Source of the DNA: an uncultured Prevotellaceae bacterium
Lineage (GTDB): Bacteria; Bacteroidota; Bacteroidia; Bacteroidales; Bacteroidaceae
Reading direction: 5' to 3'
Length of the DNA: 64,000 nt
Assembly (NCBI GenBank): GCA_900318815.1
Contig: ONMA01000010.1
Coordinates: forward strand, 179,834 to 243,833
Positions 1 through 9,030 of the stretch are shown piece by piece; the first letter of the stretch is position 1, and the number at the start of each line of letters is the position of its first letter. A program made the position numbers and the translations under genes. A model generated the notes under the pieces. The model made no database searches, was not told the DNA's origin, and saw only the letters and a list, made by a program, of their open reading frames with translations.

Positions 1-511
1 CATAGTAGAGATGAAGGGCCGACAAGGAGAGAAGGGCGAGGAGGAATGCTGCCAAAAGTATTGGACTGCAGAAACCGATTCCAAGGGCCAGTCCAACAGC
101 ACCGGTCGAGACGAAGATTCCCATCACGCGGATGTCATGGTGAGAGACTACTGCCACATATTTGCCTCCATAGACGTGAAAGAGCGAATTACCCATACCC
201 AGCAGTATGGCACCTATTGTCGCCGTCAATAGCTTCAAGGAAACAGGAAGCACACAAGTCAAAGCCCCACCGACAAGCAGGGCTGTCGCCAGTTTCAGCC
301 TGCGTCCACTTGCACTACTTGCGCCCACCCAACGGCCAGTCAATGGCTGAGTGCCAAAGGCCAGCACGTCGTAAAGCACAATCACGCCGCATGCCTCGGC
401 AACACTTATTGTCTGGCACGACATCGTCACCCCGCATGCACATACACCATCCACAAGCAGGTGTAGCAGGGAGAGCAGGAACGTGTGGAACGCTATGGGA
501 TGGTATGTCAT
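1..511 (-). CDS. Partial multi-pass membrane protein, MFS-like, cut by left window edge
   Basis: An open frame runs leftward from an ATG at 511 to the window edge without a stop, giving about 170 residues and no C-terminus. The translation is strongly hydrophobic, with at least four likely membrane segments and a YGGK stretch between two of them. I infer a transporter-like integral membrane protein and do not recognise the exact family. The start lies 13 nt after the stop of the BACON lipoprotein, so the two are probably co-transcribed. The start choice rests on the stop codon directly before this ATG. Confidence 0.6.
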   Translation of the reverse strand, partial: MTYHPIAFHTFLLSLLHLLVDGVCACGVTMSCQTISVAEACGVIVLYDVLAFGTQPLTGRWVGASSASGRRLKLATALLVGGALTCVLPVSLKLLTATIGAILLGMGNSLFHVYGGKYVAVVSHHDIRVMGIFVSTGAVGLALGIGFCSPILLAAFLLALLSLSALHLYY

Positions 512-524
512 TCACCCATTTGAG

Positions 525-887
525 TTACGGATTCCTACCTGACTGCCCAACGGTTACCTTGACCGATGCGTCTCCGGCTTTGATGAGAAACTCACCATAG
601 CGACTTTTCCCTTCTGTGTTAAGAGCGGCTGTAACAGAAATCACTTTGTCCCCGTCCCCATTCATCGGTACAATGGTCAGCCAGTCCTGATTATCTTTCA
701 CAACAGTCCATTTTGTGTTGCTTATCACTTTGATAGTCCTTGTTCCGAGGTCTTCGGTGAAGTTAATCGAAGACGAGGATACCGACACCTCATCGGAGTC
801 ATCATTGTGTTGGCAACTACCACAGCCTGCGGGCGGTGCTATCACGTCCAAGAGAATCACAATAAGAGCAAATAATAAATTCTTCAT
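525..887 (-). CDS. BACON-domain lipoprotein, small
   Basis: A 120-residue protein with an N-terminal hydrophobic signal ending in a lipobox-like PAGC, so it is probably a lipoprotein exported across the inner membrane. The mature part has the pattern of a single BACON domain (Ig-like, Bacteroidetes-associated): an SSSSINFTEDLGTRTIKV strand pair, the W-x-V...DWLTI core and a closing VTVGQSG strand. BACON domains usually sit beside catalytic or binding domains in outer-membrane proteins; here the domain stands alone. It is the first gene after a good promoter and is followed at once by the membrane protein running off the left edge. Confidence 0.7.
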   Translation of the reverse strand: MKNLLFALIVILLDVIAPPAGCGSCQHNDDSDEVSVSSSSINFTEDLGTRTIKVISNTKWTVVKDNQDWLTIVPMNGDGDKVISVTAALNTEGKSRYGEFLIKAGDASVKVTVGQSGRNP

Positions 888-950
888 ACGATAATTCGGA
901 TTGTTAATTATATAACCTTCTTTATTTTAAGATAGTCTGTTTTGTGGATG

Positions 951-981
951 CAAAATTACATGGAAAAAATGAAATCACAAA
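951..981 (-). promoter_or_regulatory. Bacteroidetes-type promoter for the BACON lipoprotein gene
   Basis: Reading leftward, TTTG (981-978), a 19-nt spacer, then TAATTTTG (958-951). This matches the Bacteroidetes -33/-7 consensus and lies about 65 nt upstream of the start codon. Confidence 0.7.
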
Positions 982-1182
982 GAAATAGCCAAATATTTTG
1001 AAAGTGAGAAGATTTACCGCGACCTGGTCGGTGCCTTCCGCACAGCATCTGTTGAGGAGATTGCAGAAATGACAGACCTCACAGTAGATGAGCATGATTA
1101 TGCAATTACCTTTTCGCTTTTTATGACAAATGATTTTTGCCTACACTACCTTCACCGTTGCCTACACTACTTTTCTTTCTAA
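973..1182 (+). pseudogene. Remnant of an unidentified coding sequence
   Basis: An open frame without a start codon reads as ordinary protein (EIAKYFESEK, then VEEIAEMTDLTVDEHDYA) up to about 1125, then turns into low-quality Phe/His/Leu/Tyr-rich text at the point where a dispersed repeat begins. The conserved-looking part includes a helix-turn-helix-like stretch. I take it as the C-terminal remnant of a gene overwritten by the repeat; the family is not recognised. Confidence 0.3.
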
Positions 1183-1230
1183 TGCCTATAGCTCATTTTG
1201 CAGGCTGAAACAGGACGGAAACCTTGATAG
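1181..1230 (+). repeat. 50-bp dispersed repeat, copy 1
   Basis: Begins AATGCCTATAGCTCATTTTG and matches 38111-38160 at 49 of 50 positions. In both places the upstream flank is rich in CTACAC motifs and the downstream flank contains AAACRAATTT-type repeats, so the 50-bp block is probably part of a larger mosaic element. Confidence 0.75.
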
Positions 1231-1272
1231 ACACTATGGAACTGACACTGAAAAAGTTTACAAATGATGTCT

Positions 1273-1372
1273 GAAACGAATTTCCGTAATTCTTGCTCTG
1301 GCAAGCTACGCAAGCGTCTCCTTCGTCGCCGAGCGATCGTAATTTAACCGTAATTTCCTTAATTATTTTATG
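1273..1372 (+). repeat. ACGAATTTCCGTAATT-type repeat, copy near left end
   Basis: Contains AAACGAATTTCCGTAATT and further CGTAATTT units separated by a GCAAGC/GCTTGC-type palindromic stretch. The same arrangement recurs several times at about 36710-36930. Noncoding; function unknown. Confidence 0.6.
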
Positions 1373-1462
1373 GGCAAGTTATGGATATTACGCTAATTCG
1401 TTTCAAAAATATTAATTGTAAGGTTAATTAAATAACAGTTCCTAATCTTAAATACTGTATTA

Positions 1463-1562
1463 ATTTCGGGCGAAATCTACCTCAAAAAGGATAGATTTCG
1501 CCCGAAATGCGGACGATATGGGCGAAATCTACCCCAAAAAGCGTAGATTTCGCCCGAAATGC
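1463..1562. repeat. Four alternating copies of a GGGCGAAATCTA inverted repeat
   Basis: The element TTTCGGGCGAAATCTAC appears in alternating orientation: forward 1463-1480, reverse 1491-1508, forward 1520-1532, reverse 1543-1562. The two pairs can each form a hairpin with a short A-rich loop. The last copy ends 3 nt before the -33-like TTTG of the downstream ATPase gene. A very similar layout with a different sequence precedes the paralogous gene near 56.6 kb. Confidence 0.9.
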
Positions 1563-1565
1563 TTG

Positions 1566-1593
1566 TTTGTAATAAAGAATTGTTGTATCTTTG
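1566..1593 (+). promoter_or_regulatory. Promoter for the ATPase/nuclease-like gene
   Basis: TATCTTTG at 1586-1593 is a clear -7 element; TTTG at 1566-1569 gives a 16-nt spacer, shorter than usual, while a CTTG at 1562-1565 would give 20. The -7 lies 24 nt before the chosen ATG at 1618. Confidence 0.55.
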
Positions 1594-1617
1594 TGCTGTC
1601 TTAAAGAGAATCTCATT

Positions 1618-3045
1618 ATGGAATCAATCATCGGAAGAGAAGCAGAAATCAAGCGACTGACAGCGGCTGTTAAGAGTCCGCGTCCTGAGTTTATCGCCCT
1701 ATATGGGCGCAGGCGTGTGGGTAAAACGTTCTTAATCAATGAGATGTTCAAGAAACAGTATGCTTTCAAGATGACTGGGGTGATAGAAGGAACGCTAAAA
1801 GACCAGTTTACAGCTTTTGCCGATGCCATGAGTGATTACAACTACGACATGCCTGAGAAGCCGAAAGACTGGATGCAGGCATTCATCATGTTGAAAAATG
1901 CATTGAAGCCGAAAGCCACAAGTGGTGAGCAGTGCATCATCTTTATAGATGAATTGCCGGCAATGGATGCCGAGGGGTCGAATGTGGCAGGTGCTGTGGG
2001 GTATTTCTGGAACAACTGGGCCTGCCTGTATGATAACATCGTGTTCATCATCTGCGGCAGTGCCACCAGTTGGATGATTACCAATGTCATCGACAGCAAG
2101 GGAGGATTGCATGACCGCATTACTGTAGAGATGCCGATACATCCCTTTACACTCAAGGAAACAGAGGCCTATCTCGAGGAACATCGTTTTCAATGGAATC
2201 GTCAGATGACACTTCAGGCATACATGGTCTTTGGAGGCATACCATATTATCTTAGCCTGCTTGACCGTGAGGAGAGTCTTGTACAGAATGTCGACCGTCT
2301 GTTTTTCAGTCAGGATACGCAGATGCGCCGAGAGTTCCGTCGCTTGTTCAACACGCTCTATAAGAAACCGGACAAATATATTGACATCATCAAGACGCTC
2401 AGCAAAAGCCGTAACGGTATGACCCGTGAGGAACTGGCCTCTGCATTGAAATGCGCCAACAATGGCCACCTCGGGAATAAACTTGAAGACCTTGTCTATT
2501 GCGACTTGATAAGAAAGAATATCGTCCGCGAGAAGGAAATCAAACGAAAGGATGCCATCTATCAACTAAGTGACTTCTTCTGCCAATTTTATCTTACTTT
2601 CATCGACAGAGCCGAATTAGAACAACAGTATTGGGCGCATCATATCAACACACCACAAGTCAACTCATGGATGGGCCTGACGTTTGAACGCATCTGTATG
2701 GCACATATCCAACAAATCAAACAGGCGCTGAGGATAGATGCTATCTCGACACTCGTCTATTCCTGGCGAAGCAAGTCGTCGACTCCCGCAGCCCAGATAG
2801 ATATAGTCATAGAGAGAGCTGACAACATCGTCAACATCTGTGAAGTGAAGTACTGTCAAGGTGAGTTTGCGCTCGATAAAGAAGAATACAACAAGATATG
2901 TCGGCGCAGTAATGCTTTCAGTTCTGAGACTGGACTGCGACACACACCTTGGCTCACGATGATAACAACAGAGGGATTGACTCATGGAAAATATTCTGAG
3001 ATGATTCAGAGCCAGGTCAAACTTGACGACTTGTTTGCTAATTAG
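1618..3045 (+). CDS. ATPase of the DUF234 type with C-terminal PD-(D/E)XK-like domain (paralog 1)
   Basis: 475 residues, using ATG 1618; an upstream in-frame ATG at 1591 overlaps the -7 element and is unlikely. Residues 1-12 contain the family opening IIGREAEI. Walker A is GRRRVGKT (30-37) and Walker B is IIFIDELP (about 107-114). The C-terminal part has QIDIVIERAD...CEVKY, where D395, E409 and K411 fit a PD-(D/E)XK nuclease-like core, as is known for DUF234 domains. Function is not established for this family; proposals include DNA-linked or stress roles. A paralog with the same layout lies at 55156-56598, and both are preceded by alternating inverted repeats. Confidence 0.8.
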   Translation: MESIIGREAEIKRLTAAVKSPRPEFIALYGRRRVGKTFLINEMFKKQYAFKMTGVIEGTLKDQFTAFADAMSDYNYDMPEKPKDWMQAFIMLKNALKPKATSGEQCIIFIDELPAMDAEGSNVAGAVGYFWNNWACLYDNIVFIICGSATSWMITNVIDSKGGLHDRITVEMPIHPFTLKETEAYLEEHRFQWNRQMTLQAYMVFGGIPYYLSLLDREESLVQNVDRLFFSQDTQMRREFRRLFNTLYKKPDKYIDIIKTLSKSRNGMTREELASALKCANNGHLGNKLEDLVYCDLIRKNIVREKEIKRKDAIYQLSDFFCQFYLTFIDRAELEQQYWAHHINTPQVNSWMGLTFERICMAHIQQIKQALRIDAISTLVYSWRSKSSTPAAQIDIVIERADNIVNICEVKYCQGEFALDKEEYNKICRRSNAFSSETGLRHTPWLTMITTEGLTHGKYSEMIQSQVKLDDLFAN

Positions 3046-3158
3046 ATGTCCTAAGACCTGTGTCTACTGTTTATCTCCGTCTTCACTTCGTAGGCAATGT
3101 TGCAAAGTGCCTTGGTTCGCTGAATTAACAATTATTATGCCCTAAAAGTGGGCGAAAA

Positions 3159-3190
3159 TTTGGAACTTTGGAATATTATTCGTATATTCG
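3159..3190 (+). promoter_or_regulatory. Promoter for the nrf operon
   Basis: TTTG (3159-3162), 20-nt spacer, TATATTCG (3183-3190), 22 nt before the nrfH start. One mismatch to the TAnnTTTG consensus. Confidence 0.55.
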
Positions 3191-3212
3191 CCCCAAAATA
3201 TACCAATAACTA

Positions 3213-3863
3213 ATGAAACTGAAAGATTTTTTTGCATTTAAGGAAAGGCTACGGGTAGGCGAGCAAAGCTCGGGAATTTGGCTATCGTACAGGCAAAAGG
3301 TGGGTTTGCTGGTAATAGCGGGCGTCGTATGCGGCCTCGGCGGATTGTTTATGTATCTGCTTAGGGCGCACACGTATTTTATAGGCGACAACCCGTCAGC
3401 CTGCGTCAACTGCCACATCATGACACCTTATTATGCCACGTGGAGCCACTCCTCGCACGGACGCATCGACCATCAGTCTAATGGTGCCACCTGCAACGAC
3501 TGCCATGTGCCCCACCAGAATCTGGCAGTCTACTATGGCTTTAAGGCAGTCGACGGACTGAAGCACACGGCGTATTTCGTGGGCCACATGGAGCATCAGG
3601 CCATCAAGGCCGAGACGCTGACGGGCCAGGTGGTGATGGACAATTGTATCCGCTGCCACACGCAGTTGAACACGGAGTTTGTGAAGACGGGCCGCATGGG
3701 CTATATGCAGCAGCAGGCTCAGGGCGGCAAGGTGTGCTGGGACTGTCATCGCAACGTGCCCCACGGCGGTATGAACTCGCTGATGGCGACACCTGGAGCC
3801 GAGGGCGTGACGCCGCTGCCACCATCGCCAGTACCCGAATGGCTACAGAACATGCTGAACTAA
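3213..3863 (+). CDS. nrfH: NrfH, tetraheme quinol dehydrogenase of nitrite reductase
   Basis: 216 residues. One membrane anchor (about 29-50) is followed by four CxxCH heme sites: CVNCH (64-68), CNDCH (94-98), CIRCH (145-149) and CWDCH (175-179). Proteins of the NapC/NrfH family take electrons from menaquinol on the periplasmic side and pass them to NrfA, the next gene. The N-terminus carries an unusual VGEQSSG stretch encoded by a 23-bp element that recurs in frame in ccsA of the same operon. The Pro-rich tail after residue 200 is also longer than I would expect. Confidence 0.93.
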   Translation: MKLKDFFAFKERLRVGEQSSGIWLSYRQKVGLLVIAGVVCGLGGLFMYLLRAHTYFIGDNPSACVNCHIMTPYYATWSHSSHGRIDHQSNGATCNDCHVPHQNLAVYYGFKAVDGLKHTAYFVGHMEHQAIKAETLTGQVVMDNCIRCHTQLNTEFVKTGRMGYMQQQAQGGKVCWDCHRNVPHGGMNSLMATPGAEGVTPLPPSPVPEWLQNMLN

Positions 3864-3971
3864 ACCACGAATTACACGGATTACACGGATGAAGTGAAGA
3901 AAACAACGGATTACACGGATTTCACGGATGAAGTGAATAAAACCACGAATTACACGAATTACACGAATTAA
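3864..3971 (+). repeat. Tandem ATTACACGGA repeats between nrfH and nrfA
   Basis: The spacer consists mostly of degenerate repeats of ACGGATTACACGGAT and ACGAATTACACGAATT separated by two GATGAAGTGAA units. No hairpin terminator is visible, so nrfH and nrfA are probably still co-transcribed. The repeat may alter spacing or mRNA stability, which is speculation. Confidence 0.75.
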
Positions 3972-3987
3972 TAAAAAACGAAATATT

Positions 3988-5547
3988 ATGGCAAAACAAT
4001 TGAAACAATGGCAAGGTTGGCTCCTGTTTGGAGGCTCAATGGTAGTGGTCTTTATCCTGGGACTGCTCGTTTCGTCGCTGATGGAGCGCAGGGCCGAGGT
4101 GGCCAGTGTGTTTAACAACAAGCGCACGGTGTTTGAGGATGAGATTGTGGCTCAGAACGAGAAGTTCAAGGCCGACTATCCCCGTGAGTACGAGACGTGG
4201 GCAATGACAGAGGACACGACCTTCAAGTCGAAGTATAATTCGTCGCAGGAAGTGGATGTGCTCGAACAGCGTCCTGAGATGGTGGTGCTGTGGGCTGGCT
4301 ATGCCTTCTCGCGCCACTATAATACGCCTCGCGGACACAAGCACGCCTTGGAGGATATGCGTAAGATCTTGCGTACAGGCAATCCTGGCATTACTGTGAA
4401 GACGGCCGATGGTCGCGACTCTATTGCTGTCGACATGCAGCCCGCTACGTGCTGGACGTGTAAGGGGCCCGATGTGCCTCGCATGATGCGCGAACTGGGT
4501 AATGGTAAGGATCAGTTTGACCCCGCCAACTTCTACGCCAAGAAGTGGAGCGAGTTAGGTGCCGAGGAGGTGAACACCATCGGCTGCTCCGACTGTCACG
4601 ATGCCCGCACGATGGATCTGCGTCCTGCCCGTCCTGCCCTCTACGAGGCTTTTGCCCGTCGCGGTCTGGATGTGAAGAACGCCACCCATCAGGAGATGCG
4701 CTCGCTGGTGTGTGCCCAGTGCCACGTGGAGTACTACTTCATCAAGCCTAACGATGAGAAGAATCCCGGCAAGGCCAATTACCTGGTGTTCCCGCACGAC
4801 AAGGGTCTGACCTGCGAGGCTGCCGAGGAATACTACGACGAGATAGGTTTCTACGACTATATCCATCCGCTGTCGAAGACCAAGATTCTGAAGGCCCAGC
4901 ATCCGGGTTGGGAGATGTCGCAGCACGGCATCCATGCCCAGCGCGGCGTGTCGTGTGCCGACTGCCACATGCCGTATAAGCAGGAGGGTGGCGTGAAGTT
5001 CAGCGACCACCAGATACAGTCGCCACTGGCCAAGATTGACCGTACCTGCCAGACCTGTCACCGTCAGGATGCCGAGGTGCTGCGCCAGAACGTGTACGAC
5101 CGTCAGGAGAAGTGCAACGAGGTGCGCAATCGCGCCGAGCAGGAATTGGCCCGTGCCCACTTCGAGGCTAAGTTCATCATTGACAAGGGTGCTACCGAGG
5201 CCGAGATGGCTCCCATTCAGGCTCTGCTGCGCAAGAGCCAGTGGCGCTGGGACTATGCCATCGCCTCGCATGGTGCCACCTTCCATGCCCCGCAGGAAGT
5301 CACTCGTCTGCTCTCTCACTCCGTCGACTATGCCCAGCAGGCCCGCCTGCTCATCGCCCGCGTGGCTGCCAAGTATGGTCATAACGAGGCCATCCCCGTG
5401 CCCGACTACTCGACCAAGGCTAAGGCTCAGGCTGCCATTGGTCTTGACATGCAGAAGCTGAACGAGAACAAGCAGAAGTTCCTGCAGGAAATCGAGCCCA
5501 AGTGGATTGAGGAGGCCAAGCAGAACGGCAAGCTCATCGAAATCTAA
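3988..5547 (+). CDS. nrfA: NrfA, pentaheme cytochrome c nitrite reductase (ammonia-forming)
   Basis: 519 residues with an N-terminal signal anchor (about 10-31). The catalytic heme site is CWTCK (155-159), where lysine replaces histidine as proximal ligand, the hallmark of NrfA. Four further CxxCH sites follow: CSDCH (200-204), CAQCH (242-246), CADCH and CQTCH. It reduces nitrite to ammonium in the periplasm with electrons from NrfH. Length and heme order are those of a complete NrfA. The downstream ccsA would attach the hemes. Confidence 0.96.
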   Translation: MAKQLKQWQGWLLFGGSMVVVFILGLLVSSLMERRAEVASVFNNKRTVFEDEIVAQNEKFKADYPREYETWAMTEDTTFKSKYNSSQEVDVLEQRPEMVVLWAGYAFSRHYNTPRGHKHALEDMRKILRTGNPGITVKTADGRDSIAVDMQPATCWTCKGPDVPRMMRELGNGKDQFDPANFYAKKWSELGAEEVNTIGCSDCHDARTMDLRPARPALYEAFARRGLDVKNATHQEMRSLVCAQCHVEYYFIKPNDEKNPGKANYLVFPHDKGLTCEAAEEYYDEIGFYDYIHPLSKTKILKAQHPGWEMSQHGIHAQRGVSCADCHMPYKQEGGVKFSDHQIQSPLAKIDRTCQTCHRQDAEVLRQNVYDRQEKCNEVRNRAEQELARAHFEAKFIIDKGATEAEMAPIQALLRKSQWRWDYAIASHGATFHAPQEVTRLLSHSVDYAQQARLLIARVAAKYGHNEAIPVPDYSTKAKAQAAIGLDMQKLNENKQKFLQEIEPKWIEEAKQNGKLIEI

Positions 5548-5566
5548 ATCTACAAGACAATGCTGG

Positions 5567-5594
5567 AAGGCAGGCCTTCAAACGACCTGCCTTT
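5567..5594 (+). terminator. Hairpin after nrfA (terminator or attenuator)
   Basis: AAGGCAGG (5567-5574) pairs with CCTGCCTT (5586-5593), followed by a short TTTCATT run. It separates nrfA from the regulatory/transporter genes and could give partial termination. Confidence 0.5.
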
Positions 5595-5612
5595 CATTAT
5601 GACAAACTAAAA

Positions 5613-7220
5613 GTGGTAGAGGCACCGAATTTTGAATACAAGTATGACCTGGCTTACAGGAAGTCGTTTGCTGCAAGACTGAGTTTCCGTATCATGGGTA
5701 TTGCGGCAGCCGTGTTCCTGGTGGCCGTCGTGCTGTTCTTCCATTTCACGGGCGACAGCATGACACTTCCGCTGACCCATCAGATTGTGAAGTACGGCAC
5801 CATCGTGTTCATCGTCGGACTGACGTCGCTGTTTGTGTTCTGTACCTGGGCCATCTACCAGATGTCAAGCCCCCTGCGCCAGTTTGCCGAGTCGGCGGTG
5901 AGCATCGCCGACGGCAATCTTGACACCCCGCTGCCGAAGATTCACTCAGAGGATGAGCTGCTGCAACTGCGTAACGCATTCGAGTATATGCAGACCTCGC
6001 TGAAGCAGCATATCAATGAGCTACAGGCCACCACTGCCAGCAAGGAGCGACTGCAGAGCGAACTCATCATTGCCCACGATATACAGATGGGCATGCTGAC
6101 CACCGTGTTTCCTGAACGCGATGACCTCGACCTTTTTGCCTCGATGACCCCTGCCAAGGAGGTAGGCGGCGACCTGTACGACTTCATCATCGAGGACAAC
6201 GAACTGTTCTTCATCATCGGCGACGTGGCGGGCAAGGGCGTGCCCGCTTCGCTCTACATGGCCGTCACGCGAACCCTCTTCCGTAATCTGGCTGGCAACT
6301 ATCAGAGTGCCGCCAACATTATGCGCGAGATGAACCACGCCATTGCATCGGCCAACGAATCGCTGGTGTTTGTAACGGCCTTCGTGGGGGTGCTCGACCT
6401 GCGTACCCACCACCTCACCTATTGCAATGCCGCCCACAATGCCCCGGCGCTGATAACCGCCGACGGCAAGTGCCAGCTGTTAGAGGCTGAGACCAATCTG
6501 CCCATTGGCATTCAGGACCACTACCAATATGAAGAACAGCAGATGGCTTTCCCAGAGAACACGGCCCTGTTGCTCTATACCGACGGACTCACTGAAGCCA
6601 TGTATATCTCTTCCGACGGCAGCAGGAAACTCTTCGGCGAAGACCGTCTGCTGCACGACCTGGAAAAGAACCGTCAGGCTTCGGCCATCGAGGTGATAGA
6701 CTATCTGAAACAGCACGTCAACGTGTTTGCCGACGGTACGGTGCAGGGCGACGACCTGACGCTGCTCTTCCTGCGTCACGGCGCATCGCAGAAGAATAAC
6801 TCGGCGGCTCCCCGGCGCATCATCATGAAGAACGAGATGACGGAGGTGAGCCGTATGCGCGGCTTCTTCCTCTCGGTATGCCGCGAACACGATATCGACG
6901 AAGATACGTTCAAGACACTCAACCTCGCCATCGAGGAATGGGTGGCCAACGTGATTAACTATGCTTATCCCAAGGGCATCAGAGGTCATGTGGAGCTGAC
7001 GGCTAAGGTAATCGATGGCGTTCTGACACTGGTCATCAAGGATCACGGCGCCCCCTTCGACCCCACCCAGCATACAGAGGTAGATGTAGAGGCCGGGTTG
7101 GACGAACGCCAGATAGGTGGCTTAGGCATACACCTCGTGAAGGCCATCATGGACACGATGCACTATGAGCGCACCGTTGATGGCTACAACGTACTTACAC
7201 TGACAAAACAAATCAAATAG
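5613..7220 (+). CDS. Membrane SpoIIE-type phosphatase with HAMP and fused anti-sigma-like kinase domain
   Basis: 535 residues from a GTG at 5613; the next in-frame ATG would remove the first 27 residues. Two membrane segments (about 26-46 and 60-82) lead into a HAMP linker (about 90-140). The PP2C/SpoIIE domain follows, with metal-binding aspartates in GGDLYDF, GDVAGKGVPASL, YTDGLTEA and GDDLTLL. The C-terminus is an RsbW-like GHKL ATPase: N-box EEWVANVINYAYP, G1 DHGAPFDP, G2 GGLGIHLV. Such a fusion would both phosphorylate and dephosphorylate a STAS antagonist; the STAS gene lies two genes downstream. No sigma factor is seen nearby, so the controlled target is unknown. Confidence 0.88.
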   Translation: MVEAPNFEYKYDLAYRKSFAARLSFRIMGIAAAVFLVAVVLFFHFTGDSMTLPLTHQIVKYGTIVFIVGLTSLFVFCTWAIYQMSSPLRQFAESAVSIADGNLDTPLPKIHSEDELLQLRNAFEYMQTSLKQHINELQATTASKERLQSELIIAHDIQMGMLTTVFPERDDLDLFASMTPAKEVGGDLYDFIIEDNELFFIIGDVAGKGVPASLYMAVTRTLFRNLAGNYQSAANIMREMNHAIASANESLVFVTAFVGVLDLRTHHLTYCNAAHNAPALITADGKCQLLEAETNLPIGIQDHYQYEEQQMAFPENTALLLYTDGLTEAMYISSDGSRKLFGEDRLLHDLEKNRQASAIEVIDYLKQHVNVFADGTVQGDDLTLLFLRHGASQKNNSAAPRRIIMKNEMTEVSRMRGFFLSVCREHDIDEDTFKTLNLAIEEWVANVINYAYPKGIRGHVELTAKVIDGVLTLVIKDHGAPFDPTQHTEVDVEAGLDERQIGGLGIHLVKAIMDTMHYERTVDGYNVLTLTKQIK

Positions 7221-7229
7221 TAATAGTTT

Positions 7230-9026
7230 ATGGAATCAATTGTCTTTTGGGGTTTTAACCTCTATGCCTGGATCACGATAGCCACGGTGCTGTCGATGTT
7301 CACGGTACTGCTCTTTACCAAACTGCGCGCCGACCTGGTGTTTCTTGGAGCCATCTCCATCCTCTTCGTCACAGGCGTGCTCGATGCCAAGGAGGCCTTT
7401 TCCGGTTTCGCCTCAACATCGGTGGTGATCATCGGCGTGCTCTTTGTCGTAGTAGCCGGACTCACCCATACCGGTGTGCTGCAATGGATTGTGAAGCACC
7501 TGCTGGGTCAGCCCAATAGCTACTCTAAGGCCGTCGTCCGGCTGATGCTTCCCGTGGCGGCCCTCAGTTCGTTTCTCAGCAACACCACCGTTGTGGCCCT
7601 CTTCGTAGGCATCGTCAAGATGTGGTCGAAGAAGTTGAACATCTCTCCGTCGAAGCTGTTGATTCCGCTGAGCTATGCGTCGGGCATGGGTGGCGTGTGT
7701 ACGCTGATTGGTACGCCGCCCAACCTGATTATCTCCGGCCTCTATGCCGATAAGACCGGCATTGCGATGAATGTGCTTTCCACTACCATTCCCGGTCTGT
7801 TCTGCCTCTTCATCGGTGTGCTCTCCATCATTGCCATGCGCAAGCTGCTGCCCGACCGTAAGGCACCAGAGAGCGCCTTCGAGTCGACGGGCGAGTACAC
7901 CGTGGAATTGCAGGTGCCATCGGATAACCCGTACATCGGTCAGACATTGGGTGAGGCAGGTCTTTTTCACATCAAGGGTGGCAGCCTGATAGAGATTTAT
8001 CATTACGATGATGTTCCGACACCAATCTCGGAGGACGAACCCATTATGGGAGGTGATCATCTGGTGTATGCCGGGCAGATAGACGAGCTGCTTGAGATGG
8101 CGAAGAGCCACCAGCTGGTGAGTGCCGACCACCATGTCTTTAGCATGAGCGAGTTGGACAAGAGCCGCCAGTTCCGCACGGCCTACGTCAACTTTGGCAG
8201 CAGCCTGATAGGCAAGACCATCGGCGGCAGTACGTTTGAGAAAGACACCAACCTGACGTTGACGGCAGTGGCCCGGCGCGGCGAGCGCATCAACAAGGCT
8301 CCGAGAGAGGTGGAGCTGCAGGCTGGCGACACGCTGTTGTTCCTATGTCCGAAGAATGTTAATGTCAACACCGCTGCACTGAAGGATGACCTCTGCTTCT
8401 TCGACTCGGCACAGGTGCCTAACATCGGCAAGAAGACGCTCATATCCACCACGATTATGATTCTGATGGTGGTGCTTTCTGCCCTCAACGTCATTCCGCT
8501 GTTGCAGTGTGCCTTCCTGGCGGCGATGGCTATGCTTATCTTTAAGTGCTGCAACGTAGACCAGGCGATGAAGGCCATCAACTGGGAGATTCTGATGGTG
8601 TTTGCTGGCTCCGTTGTCCTGGGTGTCGCTATCCAGAAGACGGGCATTGCCGAACGGCTCGCCTTCGGCATCCTTGATGTCTGTGGTTCCAACCCCATCG
8701 TCGTGATGGCGGCTATCTGCTTCGTGGGCACCTTCATCACCGAGTTCATTTCCAACACGGCGGCTGGTGCCATGTTCTTCCCCATCATGTACCAGGCGGC
8801 CGAGAAACTGGGCTACGAGCCTTATCCCTTCCTCATTGCCCTGATGGTCAGCGTCAGTTCCAGCTTCGCCACACCTATCGGCTCGCCCACCCACATGCTG
8901 GTCTATGGTCCTGGTGGCTATCGTTTCAGCGACTTCATGCGCATCGGCCTGCTGATGAACCTGATCATCCTTGCCGCCAATATCCTGATTGTCAACATCA
9001 TCTATCCGTTAACTCCATTACATTAG
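7230..9026 (+). CDS. SLC13/DASS-family permease with two TrkA-C (RCK_C) domains
   Basis: 598 residues. About 5-6 membrane segments (to about 205) are followed by two soluble TrkA-C-like modules (about 215-380), then a second membrane half ending at the C-terminus. The pattern SNTTVVALF in the first half and SNTAAGAMFFP in the second are the repeated SNT signatures of DASS/SLC13 carriers, which move dicarboxylates, citrate or sulfate with sodium. Substrate cannot be read from sequence. It starts 10 nt after the phosphatase gene and ends 5 nt before the STAS gene, so the three probably form one transcription unit. Confidence 0.85.
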   Translation: MESIVFWGFNLYAWITIATVLSMFTVLLFTKLRADLVFLGAISILFVTGVLDAKEAFSGFASTSVVIIGVLFVVVAGLTHTGVLQWIVKHLLGQPNSYSKAVVRLMLPVAALSSFLSNTTVVALFVGIVKMWSKKLNISPSKLLIPLSYASGMGGVCTLIGTPPNLIISGLYADKTGIAMNVLSTTIPGLFCLFIGVLSIIAMRKLLPDRKAPESAFESTGEYTVELQVPSDNPYIGQTLGEAGLFHIKGGSLIEIYHYDDVPTPISEDEPIMGGDHLVYAGQIDELLEMAKSHQLVSADHHVFSMSELDKSRQFRTAYVNFGSSLIGKTIGGSTFEKDTNLTLTAVARRGERINKAPREVELQAGDTLLFLCPKNVNVNTAALKDDLCFFDSAQVPNIGKKTLISTTIMILMVVLSALNVIPLLQCAFLAAMAMLIFKCCNVDQAMKAINWEILMVFAGSVVLGVAIQKTGIAERLAFGILDVCGSNPIVVMAAICFVGTFITEFISNTAAGAMFFPIMYQAAEKLGYEPYPFLIALMVSVSSSFATPIGSPTHMLVYGPGGYRFSDFMRIGLLMNLIILAANILIVNIIYPLTPLH

Positions 9027-9030
9027 CAAT

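Noticed and set aside
46-600. 184-codon plus-strand frame at the left edge
   Set aside because: Reads as Arg/His/Pro-rich shadow; the minus strand carries a coherent membrane protein in this place.
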